Part shown: piece by piece, positions 50,803-58,096 of the stretch
Layout: the number at the start of each line of letters is the position of its first letter
Numbering within the stretch: position 1 is the first letter of the stretch
NCBI RefSeq assembly: GCF_000423665.1
Contig: NZ_AUIK01000008.1
Coordinates: 434,001-498,000 of the forward strand
DNA length: 64,000 nucleotides
Reading direction: 5' to 3'
Source of the DNA: Solirubrobacter soli DSM 22325
Lineage (GTDB): Bacteria > Actinomycetota > Thermoleophilia > Solirubrobacterales > Solirubrobacteraceae
Position numbers and translations under genes: made by a program
Notes under the pieces: generated by a model
The model's database searches: none
What the model was told of the DNA's origin: nothing
The model's input: only the letters and a program-made list of their open reading frames with translations

Positions 50803-52605
50803 CTACGGGTTCGTCGTCGACAGCGTGAACGTCAGCGACTTCGAGTAGCTGCCCGTGCGCAGCGCGTCGGCCGCGCCCACGTGCTGCTTGAAGTTGATCG
50901 TGACCGGGTCGTTGGAGACGGGGCCGGTCCAGGTCGACTTCGAGAAGGCGACCTCGAGCGCGGACGGCAACGAGAACGTGCCGTTCATCAGGTGGCCGGG
51001 GTCGGAGACGGTGAGCGCGGCGTCGCCGGCGCTCGAGACCACGTTGGCCGAGGTCGAGGCGGTGTAGTCCTTGGCGACGCCGGGGGTGAACGCGCCGAAC
51101 GACGGGTTGGCGCCGAGCGACAGCGCCAAGGTCGCCGGGACGGTGGCGCCGACCGGGGCCTGCGCCGTGCTGGTGGCCGCGCCCCGCGTGATCGTCAGCA
51201 CGGAGAAGATGTCCGTCTGGTCGATCGTGCCCTGGATGTCCGCGGCGCGCGGGCCGGAGGCCCAGACCGGGACCTGGGCGCCCGTGTGGTGCTGGGAGCC
51301 GGACGTGGTCGCGCCGGCGCCGGTGTCCGCGGTGCCGTAGGAGACGCGGATCGGGCTGTTGTCGACGGTCTGCAGCGTGGCGAAGCTCGTGCCGGTCGCG
51401 GGCGGCGAGGTGTTGTAGGTCATCTGCGACGTGTGGGCGTGGTCGGCGGTGACGATCACGAGCGTGTCGGGATGCGCGGCCTGGTAGTTGAGGGCGACGC
51501 CGATCGCCTCGTCGAAGCCGAGCGTCTCGCCGATCTGGCCGCAGACGTCGGCGGCGTGGTCGCGCTTGTCGATCGAGGCGCCCTCGACCTGGAGCACGAA
51601 GCCGTCCTTGTCCTGCTCGAGCAGCGAGAGCGCCTTGGTCGTCATCTCGGGGAGCGAGGGCTCGTTGCCGCGGCTCTGCGGCTGGCACTTCGTCGTCTCA
51701 GACCCGCCCTGGACCTGGATGTCGCGGTTCGGGTTGGCCGTGTAGTAGGCCTGCGTGCGGGCGTACAGCGGCGCGTACTCGGTCGTCATGTTCGACGAGT
51801 TGAAGAGGCCGAGGACCTTGGCGCCGGGCTGGACGCCGGACAGGCCCTGCTTGTCGGACACGTACGTGTAGCCCTTGCTCTTCGCGTAGTCGATGACGTT
51901 CGTCGTCCCGCCCGCGGCCAGCGCCTGCTCGTAGCGGGCGCGACCGCCGCCCAGGTAGACGTCGAAGCCCTGGTCGACCTGCTGCTCGGCGATCGAGCCG
52001 AGACCCGGCGTCGCCGCCGTCTTGGCCTCGGTCGGGCACGTGGTGCGCGTGTCCGCCGGGCCCTGGCAGGCGCGTTGGGAGATGTGCGAGCTCGGCCCGG
52101 CGGGCGTCGCGTCGGTGATCTCCGCGGTCGAGACGTTGCCCGTCGCCTTACCCGCGTCACGCGCGAGCTCCATGTAGGTCGTGTACCCGGCGTTGGCGCC
52201 CGGGACGTTGTCGGCGGTCGACGGGCCCTGCGAGAGCCGGCCGTCCTGCGTGCGCTTGCCGGTCGACCACGCGGTCGCGGTCGGCGCCGAGTCGCCCACG
52301 TAGTTGGGCGCGTAGTTCGGCCCCGGGCCGGGCCGCAGGACGTAGTGGATCGAGCTGCCGCGGAAGGCGAGCTTGTCCATGTTCAGCCGCCCGTTGGCGC
52401 CCTTGCCGTAGTAGCGGGCGAGGGTGACCTCCGAGTCGCCCATGCCGTCACCGACCAGCAGGATCACGTTCTTCGGCTTGTTCGCGTCGATCTTGCTCGC
52501 CAGCTCAGCCGTCTTGTCCGGCCCGGCGGCGCCGATGGCGACGCCACCCGCGGCCGCTCCTACGGCCACGCCCAGCGCCACGGCGCCCATCCTCATCGCT
52601 CTCAT
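50803..52605 (-). CDS. phoA: Alkaline phosphatase (PhoA family)
   Basis: The protein has 600 residues with a signal peptide (MGAVALGVAVGAAAGGVAIG). The PhoA core is clear: NVILLVGDGMGDSEVT, catalytic Ser in VGDSAPTATAW (Ser106), metal ligands in VEGASIDKRDHAAD and VTADHAHTSQM, and HHTGAQVPVW. A C-terminal beta region of about 120 residues (from PVGATVPATLALSLG) is additional and may be a surface-binding or stability domain. The gene converges on the PstS-like gene. A PHO-box-like repeat precedes it. Confidence 0.95.
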   Translation of the reverse strand: MRAMRMGAVALGVAVGAAAGGVAIGAAGPDKTAELASKIDANKPKNVILLVGDGMGDSEVTLARYYGKGANGRLNMDKLAFRGSSIHYVLRPGPGPNYAPNYVGDSAPTATAWSTGKRTQDGRLSQGPSTADNVPGANAGYTTYMELARDAGKATGNVSTAEITDATPAGPSSHISQRACQGPADTRTTCPTEAKTAATPGLGSIAEQQVDQGFDVYLGGGRARYEQALAAGGTTNVIDYAKSKGYTYVSDKQGLSGVQPGAKVLGLFNSSNMTTEYAPLYARTQAYYTANPNRDIQVQGGSETTKCQPQSRGNEPSLPEMTTKALSLLEQDKDGFVLQVEGASIDKRDHAADVCGQIGETLGFDEAIGVALNYQAAHPDTLVIVTADHAHTSQMTYNTSPPATGTSFATLQTVDNSPIRVSYGTADTGAGATTSGSQHHTGAQVPVWASGPRAADIQGTIDQTDIFSVLTITRGAATSTAQAPVGATVPATLALSLGANPSFGAFTPGVAKDYTASTSANVVSSAGDAALTVSDPGHLMNGTFSLPSALEVAFSKSTWTGPVSNDPVTINFKQHVGAADALRTGSYSKSLTFTLSTTNP

Positions 52606-52640
52606 GAGCCCGGATGCTGGTCCAACGGCACTCGCGGCTC

Positions 52641-52666
52641 GTGATCGTTTCGTGAAAGCTAGATGA
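52641..52666 (-). promoter_or_regulatory. PHO-box-like 11-bp direct repeats upstream of phoA
   Basis: On the plus strand GTGA occurs at 52641 and 52652 and ATGA at 52663, exactly 11 bases apart; read on the minus strand the units contain TCAT/TCAC, like the direct-repeat PHO boxes of actinobacteria. The first unit is 36 bases from the phoA ATG. The same decamer, CTTTCACGAA, occurs upstream of the neighbouring lipoprotein gene. Confidence 0.62.
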
Positions 52667-52671
52667 GAAGA

Positions 52672-53505
52672 TCACCGCCAGGTCAGGGCGCGCAGCTCGG
52701 GTCCGGCCGAGAGCAGCGTCAGCACCCGCTTCGCGGGCAGGGCGTCGAGGTCGACGACCGCGGTCATGATCTCCCGCTCGCCGATCTCGCGTTCCTCGAC
52801 CGACGCGTCCTTGAACGCCCGCTGGAGTTGCTTCTCGAGCGCGTGCACGTGGCGGATCAGCCGCGGCGCGCCGCAGATCCGCAGCTCGAGCGCGTCCGGC
52901 TCGGTCGCCGAGTGCGCCAGGCCGACGCCCACCGCGGCGTCGGACCCCATCTCCGCCGGGCCGACGATCGTCTGCGCGAGCACGTCGCCGAGGCAGGACT
53001 GCACCGCGCTCTGCGCGTTGGGGGTGATCGCGCTCGTCTCCGGGTTCGCGTCGGCCAGCGCGTCCGCCGCGGCGCCCTCGACGCCGAGGATCACGCCGTC
53101 CGCGCCGCTCGGCACGCCCTCGAGGTCCGCGACGCCCTCGCCGCGCAGGACGGTCGCGTCGCGCCCCACCTGCACCGCGGAACTCGCCGCGCCGCTCGGC
53201 ACATCGGCGACGACCGCCGCACCGCGCCCGAGCACCGTTTGCAGCAATGCCTCCTCGTCGAACGGCAGCGAGACGTCGCCGAGCTGGTCGAGCGCGACGT
53301 AGGAGAGCCGGCTCTGCGCCGCCGGGCCGTCGGGGATCCGCGTCAGCGCGGCGGACGTGGGCGGCGCGGGCGCGTGCGCCTGGGCGCCGGTGAGCGGCCG
53401 CGGGGTCGCCGTCGGGCGGCCGGCATCCTGCGTGGAATCCCCGCCGCCGAACGCGCAACCGGACAGCAGGACGAGGGCGGCGAGCGCGCAGACGCGGGGA
53501 TGCAT
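52672..53505 (-). CDS. Lipoprotein of unknown function, possibly Pho-regulated
   Basis: With the ATG at 53505 the protein has 277 residues; the signal peptide ends in a lipobox, VLLSGC, at about residues 12-17. The mature part has a low-complexity Pro/Thr linker, then an alpha/beta domain (LSYVALDQLGDVSLPFDEEA, ALELRICGAPRLIRH) with no recognised enzyme motif. The PHO-box-like repeats 35 bases upstream suggest regulation by phosphate (inference from the shared repeat). Confidence 0.8.
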   Translation of the reverse strand: MHPRVCALAALVLLSGCAFGGGDSTQDAGRPTATPRPLTGAQAHAPAPPTSAALTRIPDGPAAQSRLSYVALDQLGDVSLPFDEEALLQTVLGRGAAVVADVPSGAASSAVQVGRDATVLRGEGVADLEGVPSGADGVILGVEGAAADALADANPETSAITPNAQSAVQSCLGDVLAQTIVGPAEMGSDAAVGVGLAHSATEPDALELRICGAPRLIRHVHALEKQLQRAFKDASVEEREIGEREIMTAVVDLDALPAKRVLTLLSAGPELRALTWR

Positions 53506-53539
53506 CCCGGCAGCTTGGCCGACCCGCGAACCGCCCTTC

Positions 53540-53558
53540 GTGAAAGTCATGTGAAAGC
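53540..53558 (-). promoter_or_regulatory. PHO-box-like repeats upstream of the lipoprotein gene
   Basis: GTGAAAG occurs at 53540-53546 and 53551-53557, 11 bases apart, i.e. CTTTCAC repeats on the minus strand. The first unit is 35 bases from the lipoprotein start, the same distance as in the phoA copy (36). A third, degenerate unit may lie at 53562. Confidence 0.6.
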
Positions 53559-53560
53559 CA

Positions 53561-53585
53561 CATAAAGGGGTCAGGCCCCTTTATG
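53561..53585. promoter_or_regulatory. Perfect 10-bp inverted repeat upstream of the flavoprotein gene
   Basis: CATAAAGGGG, a TCAGG loop and CCCCTTTATG form a perfect hairpin or operator at 53561-53585, ending 8 bases before the ATG at 53594. Its GGGGTCAGGCCCC core resembles a motif I recall as recurring in various bacterial genomes. It could be an operator or translation-control hairpin for the gene, or a REP-like element. Confidence 0.6.
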
Positions 53586-53593
53586 TTGCGGGC

Positions 53594-54922
53594 ATGGACT
53601 ACGACGTCATCGTGATCGGCGGCGGCTCGCCAGGCGAGCACACCGCGGGGGCGCTGGCCGAGGGCGGCTTGCGGGTCGCCATCGTCGAGCGCGAGCTGGT
53701 CGGAGGCGAGTGCTCCTACTACGCCTGCATCCCGTCCAAGACGTTGCTGCGGCCCGGTGAGGCCGTGCAGGGCGCCCGCGAGGCCGCCGGCAAGGCGGAG
53801 GTCGATGTGGAGGCGGCCCTCGCCTACCGCGACTTCATGGTCTCCAACTACGACGACACCGGGGCGGCGAAGTGGGTGACCGACAACGGCATGACGCTGC
53901 TGCGCGGGACCGCCAAGCTCGCCGGTACCGGGGTCGTCGAGGTCGGGGACGCCCGTTACACGGCCGAGCACGTCGTGCTCGCCAACGGCGCCGACCCGGT
54001 GATCCCGCCGGTCCCCGGCCTGCGCGAGCTCGACGGCGTCTGGACCAACCGCGAGGCGACGGGGATGAAAGCGGTGCCGCGGCGGCTGATCGTCCTCGGC
54101 GGCGGCCCGGTGGGGACGGAGCTGGCCCAGGCGGTCCGCCGGTTCGGCGGCGAGGTCGTGCTGATCGAGCGCGGCGAGCGGGTGCTGGCGCGCGAGGCAG
54201 CGCAGCTCGGCGACGCGCTCGGCGAGGTCCTGCGCAAGGACGGGATCGAGCTGATCCTCGGCGCGGGCGCCGCCTCCGCGGCACGCGACGGGGAGGACTA
54301 CGTGATCACGCTCGACGACGGCCGCGAGGTGCGCGGCGACAAGCTGCTCGTCGCGACCGGGCGGCGCCCGCGCGTGCACGGCATCGGCCTCGAGACGGTC
54401 GGGATCGAGCCCGACCCGCACGGTGTCCCGGTCGACGCGACGCTGCGGGTCGCCGAGCGCCTGTACGCGGTCGGCGACGTCACGGGCCTGTTCCCGCTCA
54501 CGCACGTCGGCAAGTACCAGGGGGACGTGCTCGCGGCGAACCTGCTCGGCGAGCGCCGCGAGGCCAACTACGACGCGGTCCCGCGCGTCACCTACACCGA
54601 CCCGCAGGCCGCCGCCGTCGGCGCCACCGAGGCGCGGTTCAGCGCCACCGCGAAGCTGGCCGAGGTCGCCAAGACCGCCACGTACACGCACGCGTACGCG
54701 GAGTCCAACGGCTACCTGACCTTGCTCAGCGACGGCGAGCGGATCACCGGCGCGCACGCGCTCGGGCCGGAGGCGGGCGAGTGGCTCCAGCAGGCGACGC
54801 TCGCGATCCGCGCGCGCATCCCGGTCGACATCGTCAACGACACGATCCAGCCGTTCCCGACGTTCTCGGAGATCTACGTCGCGGCGCTGAAGGCACTGCG
54901 AAAGGCGATCGCCGCGGCGTAA
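53594..54922 (+). CDS. Pyridine nucleotide-disulfide oxidoreductase (class I, LPD/mercuric-reductase-like)
   Basis: The protein has 442 residues. N-terminal FAD motif DVIVIGGGSPGEHTAGALA; redox-active disulfide GGECSYYACIPSKTLL with Cys about 45 and 50; NAD-binding LIVLGGGPVGTELAQAV; and the C-terminal dimerisation domain (SEIYVAALKA), without the HxxxxE His-Glu pair of lipoamide dehydrogenases. It is more like the mercuric reductase/flavoprotein group; the substrate is unknown. There is no good ribosome site; a hairpin fills the space upstream. Confidence 0.92.
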   Translation: MDYDVIVIGGGSPGEHTAGALAEGGLRVAIVERELVGGECSYYACIPSKTLLRPGEAVQGAREAAGKAEVDVEAALAYRDFMVSNYDDTGAAKWVTDNGMTLLRGTAKLAGTGVVEVGDARYTAEHVVLANGADPVIPPVPGLRELDGVWTNREATGMKAVPRRLIVLGGGPVGTELAQAVRRFGGEVVLIERGERVLAREAAQLGDALGEVLRKDGIELILGAGAASAARDGEDYVITLDDGREVRGDKLLVATGRRPRVHGIGLETVGIEPDPHGVPVDATLRVAERLYAVGDVTGLFPLTHVGKYQGDVLAANLLGERREANYDAVPRVTYTDPQAAAVGATEARFSATAKLAEVAKTATYTHAYAESNGYLTLLSDGERITGAHALGPEAGEWLQQATLAIRARIPVDIVNDTIQPFPTFSEIYVAALKALRKAIAAA

Positions 54923-54976
54923 GTTCGGGGTCGCCCACCGATTGTCAGGGCGCACTCAGGAGGGTCTCATGCTCGG

Positions 54977-57196
54977 ATGCGCACAGCCGAGCGGAGACCG
55001 AAGCGGACCGACGCGGCGCCCCGGACGGCGCCGCGTCCCGACGCGCTCGGCCCCGCCGGGCTGCTGGCGCTGCAGCGCGGCGCGGGCAACGCCGCCGTGG
55101 CCCGGATGCTCGCCCGCGAGCCCGTTGCCGAGGCGCCGGCGGCGGCCGAGAAGGGCTACGACTTCGAGGTCACGATCGACACGCGGCCGATGCGCTTCCA
55201 CGGGCTCACGCCGGTGGAGGCCGTCAAGAAGCTGCGTCTGGTGTGGCGGATGGCGCACGACATGCTCGACACCGGGCGGGCGGAGAATCAGCGGCAGGTC
55301 GAGCGCCGTCAGGAGCACCGGATCGCCGGCTTCTGGTCGGACCTGCTCGGCGGGGCGGAGCTGCCGGACCCCGACATGTGGAACGAGGTCGGCCGCGGAG
55401 CGCTGGCCGACGTGCGCGACGTGCTCGACTCCACCGACGCGGCCCTGCAGAAGAGCTGGGCGGCGGGCGAGGCGCTGATCGACCGCGGCCTCCCGCCGGA
55501 GCTCGAGCGCAACCCGTTGATGCAGGCGGCCCTGGCGTTCGACGCCACGCAGGAGCGGATCGAGCGCGCGACGCGGCTGCTGGAGAAGGCCGCGGCCGAC
55601 CTGCGCGAATGCCAGCGCAAGCTCGACGAGTACGTCGACGCCTCGATCCAGGGCGCGTCGCGGGCGATCACGGGCATCAAGGTGACGATCGTCGTGCTCG
55701 AGGCGGGCGCGGGCGGCGCGGCCGCGAGCGCGGTCAAGGGTGCCGGGCTGCTCGGGCAGGCGGCGATCGGGGCCGGGACGACCGCCGGGCTGGGCGCCGC
55801 CGAAGAGACGTTCAACCAGATCGGCGAGATGCGGATCGGCGAGCGCGAGCACTTCGACGTCGCCAAGATCGGCAAGCGCGGCGCCAAGGACCTCGTCACC
55901 GGGTTCGTCGGCGGCGTGATCGGCGGCAAGTTCTCGCAGGTGCTCGGCGGGCGGCTGGCCAAGTGGGGCGCGACGGTCTCCGACGAGGTGCTCGCCGCGA
56001 ACGGGCTCTCGCGCGCCTCACTCGCCGCCAACGGCCCGCAGTTGTTCGCCGATTGGGTCGCCGGCAGCGTCGCGTCCTCCCCGTTCACGACCGCGACCGG
56101 CGCGCTGATGGACCGCGCGCTCGAGGGCAAGTGGACCGTCAAGACCTGGGGCGACTTCGCCGACCACGTGCTCGACGACATGATCACCAGCGGCGCGATG
56201 GGCGGCTTCCTCACGTTCGCCGGCCACGCCGTGAGCAAACCGGCGGCGAAGCCGGTCGAGCCGGCGGCCGGTCGCGGGCCGGTCTCTGACGGCGTCCCGC
56301 AGGCGATCCACGAGCCCGGTCCCCCGCCGGAGGCGCTCGTCGGCGCCGTCGAGCGCGCCAAGGCCAAGACCACCGCCAAGCCGCCGTCGGCCGCGCGGCC
56401 GCGGACCGAGGAGGACTACGCCGGCAGCCGCCGCCCGCGCAGCAAGGGCGCGCGGCCGTTTCACCACAAGGACCCCGTGGCGCCGGTGCGTGAGACGAAG
56501 ATCAAGCCCGACGACGGGCGCAAGTACCACGAGTCCGCGGAGAAGGTGCGCGCGGAGGTCGGCAAGGCGCTGCGCGAGGTCCGGCGGGCGGCGGTCGAGA
56601 AGGCGAAGGAGAGCGGCGTCCCGCCCGAGATCGACGGGCTGATCGCGGAGATCGCCAAGACCGACGCCGAGTTCGCGGGCAAGGTGCGCGAGTACTACGA
56701 GGCGATGTCGAGCGTCGACTTCGTCCAGGAGCAGATGGTCTTCCTGTGGGAGCAGGCGCGCATCAACAAGCGGACGGTGGCCGAGGAGCTGCACGAGCGG
56801 ATCGGCGGCGGCCGCGAGCCGAACGAGTTCCGCACGCCGAAGAAGGGCACGCCCGAGGAGGAGTTCGCCCAGTTCCTCGCGATCATCAAGGATCCGCGGA
56901 TGATGGTCGACCTGCCGTTCTCCGGCATCGACCACGGCGCCCACATCCACGCGTTCCAGCAGTACCTCGGCGACCAGCTCTGGGGCGCCGGCAAGGGCCT
57001 CGAGTTCCGCCTCAAGCTCGCCGAGCTCAAGGGACCGGCGAAGACCCACCGCGCGGGCGGGACCGACCAGTACGACGAGCCGTTCTGGGCGCAGCTCTGG
57101 GACGAGCTCTTCGACTCCTTCGGCCAGATGAACAGCCCGGAGAAGCTGTTCAACATCCTCATGACCCACCTGGACTTCCCGTACTGGGACTCCTAG
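54977..57196 (+). CDS. Large effector-like protein with an eCIS-type N-terminal motif
   Basis: The protein has 739 residues. Residues 31-46 (ALQRGAGNAAVARMLA) match the LQRxxGNxAVxRML tag common at the N-terminus of contractile-injection-system (eCIS) effectors in actinobacteria. Residues about 60-230 are helical, about 235-280 glycine/alanine-rich and hydrophobic, about 430-500 Pro/Lys-rich, and about 505-739 a separate domain with SGIDHGAHIHAFQQYLGDQL. I do not recognise that domain. It may be a toxin; no obvious immunity gene follows. No eCIS structural genes are in the window. Confidence 0.75.
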   Translation: MRTAERRPKRTDAAPRTAPRPDALGPAGLLALQRGAGNAAVARMLAREPVAEAPAAAEKGYDFEVTIDTRPMRFHGLTPVEAVKKLRLVWRMAHDMLDTGRAENQRQVERRQEHRIAGFWSDLLGGAELPDPDMWNEVGRGALADVRDVLDSTDAALQKSWAAGEALIDRGLPPELERNPLMQAALAFDATQERIERATRLLEKAAADLRECQRKLDEYVDASIQGASRAITGIKVTIVVLEAGAGGAAASAVKGAGLLGQAAIGAGTTAGLGAAEETFNQIGEMRIGEREHFDVAKIGKRGAKDLVTGFVGGVIGGKFSQVLGGRLAKWGATVSDEVLAANGLSRASLAANGPQLFADWVAGSVASSPFTTATGALMDRALEGKWTVKTWGDFADHVLDDMITSGAMGGFLTFAGHAVSKPAAKPVEPAAGRGPVSDGVPQAIHEPGPPPEALVGAVERAKAKTTAKPPSAARPRTEEDYAGSRRPRSKGARPFHHKDPVAPVRETKIKPDDGRKYHESAEKVRAEVGKALREVRRAAVEKAKESGVPPEIDGLIAEIAKTDAEFAGKVREYYEAMSSVDFVQEQMVFLWEQARINKRTVAEELHERIGGGREPNEFRTPKKGTPEEEFAQFLAIIKDPRMMVDLPFSGIDHGAHIHAFQQYLGDQLWGAGKGLEFRLKLAELKGPAKTHRAGGTDQYDEPFWAQLWDELFDSFGQMNSPEKLFNILMTHLDFPYWDS

Positions 57197-57203
57197 GCCG
57201 GGT

Positions 57204-57220
57204 CCCAACCGCAAGTTGGG
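57204..57220 (+). terminator. Weak hairpin after the effector-like gene
   Basis: CCCAAC (57204-57209), loop CGCAA, GTTGGG (57215-57220); a 6-bp stem without a T-run. It is 8 bases after the stop at 57196. A weak terminator is possible. Confidence 0.3.
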
Positions 57221-57261
57221 TCCTGGGACTCTCGTAGGACCCCCCGCTTCTGGGCACCATC

Positions 57262-57720
57262 GTGACCATGGGCGACGAACTCAAGGGCATCGAGGAGGAC
57301 GTCCGGTTCAACTGGGCCGGTGCGTCGTCGCTCGAGCAAGAGCTGCGTTCGACCGCCGGGACCCTCGACAGCCAGGTCCCCCAGCGCAACGGGTACGCCT
57401 CACACGCACGTGAGGAGTGGCGCGGGCTGTACTCGCGCCAGTTCGCCCAGCGCATGCGGATCTGCACCTCCGACGCCGGGCGTCTCTCGGATGCGATGAC
57501 CCTGGCGGCCAATCAGGTCAAGGAACTGGCCGAGGCCGCGCGGCGCGAGCAGGATCGCCGCGAGAAGGCGCGCGAATGGAAGCGCAAGCAGGACGACGAG
57601 GGCTTTCTCGACAAGGCTGGGGACTTCCTGTTCGGCGAGGACGACAAGCCGCCGATCCCCCCGCCCGAGCCGCCCCCGCATTTCGTCACCCCGGCCCCGG
57701 GCACCCAGGGACGGGAATAA
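57262..57720 (+). CDS. WxG-motif helical protein (WXG100-like)
   Basis: The protein has 152 residues, starting at GTG 57262 (or ATG 57268). It is two long helices with a WxG turn (EEWRGLYSRQFAQRMRI), then a charged helix and a short Pro-rich tail (PPIPPPEPPP). It has the shape of WXG100/ESX-type partner or targeting proteins. It precedes a similar small protein and a RHS toxin, so it probably acts as chaperone or secretion partner. Confidence 0.75.
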   Translation: MTMGDELKGIEEDVRFNWAGASSLEQELRSTAGTLDSQVPQRNGYASHAREEWRGLYSRQFAQRMRICTSDAGRLSDAMTLAANQVKELAEAARREQDRREKAREWKRKQDDEGFLDKAGDFLFGEDDKPPIPPPEPPPHFVTPAPGTQGRE

Positions 57721-57746
57721 GCAGTGACCATCGCTGAAAGGAGCGA

Positions 57747-58034
57747 ATGATGGCCGGACGTGTGCTCTCCACGGAGCAGGCAAAGAGCGCGATTCAACAG
57801 GTGCAGGGGATCATCAACGGCGGGCTGGTGGAGCAGATCACCAAGCTCGACGCGCAGGGCAAGATCCTGTCCAACCCGGACGTCTGGGACGGGCCGCTGG
57901 CGCAGACGTTCCGCGACTCGACGTGGCCGGAGACCAAGTCGGCGCTCGACAAGGCGCACACCGAGCTCGATCAGCTGCGCGAGCAGCTGCAGAAGATCGC
58001 CACGAACATCATGACCGCCGGCGGGGGCGCCTGA
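57747..58034 (+). CDS. WXG100-like small helical protein
   Basis: The protein has 95 residues, close to the 100-residue norm of WXG100 proteins. The WxG motif is DVWDGPLAQTF, between two helices. A strong ribosome site (GAAAGGAG) lies just before the ATG at 57747. It is followed by a hairpin and the RHS toxin gene. It is likely a secretion partner or targeting protein. Confidence 0.78.
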   Translation: MMAGRVLSTEQAKSAIQQVQGIINGGLVEQITKLDAQGKILSNPDVWDGPLAQTFRDSTWPETKSALDKAHTELDQLREQLQKIATNIMTAGGGA

Positions 58035-58049
58035 ACACGCCGATGTGAC

Positions 58050-58076
58050 GAGCGGCGCCCGGCGGGGGCGCCGCTC
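58050..58076 (+). terminator. GC-rich hairpin between the WXG100-like and RHS genes
   Basis: GAGCGGCGCC (58050-58059), 7-base loop, GGCGCCGCTC (58067-58076): a perfect 10-bp stem without a T-run. It may act as a partial terminator or attenuator, keeping toxin expression below that of the small partner gene. Confidence 0.5.
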
Positions 58077-58096
58077 CCAAGGACGGGAGGTGACCG

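Noticed and set aside
53561..53585. GGGGTCAGGCCCC palindrome as the end of an insertion sequence
   Set aside because: Only one copy, no transposase and no matching end within the window.
52505..54955. Long minus-strand open frame opposite the flavoprotein gene
   Set aside because: No domain; the flavoprotein on the other strand has complete FAD, disulfide and NAD motifs.
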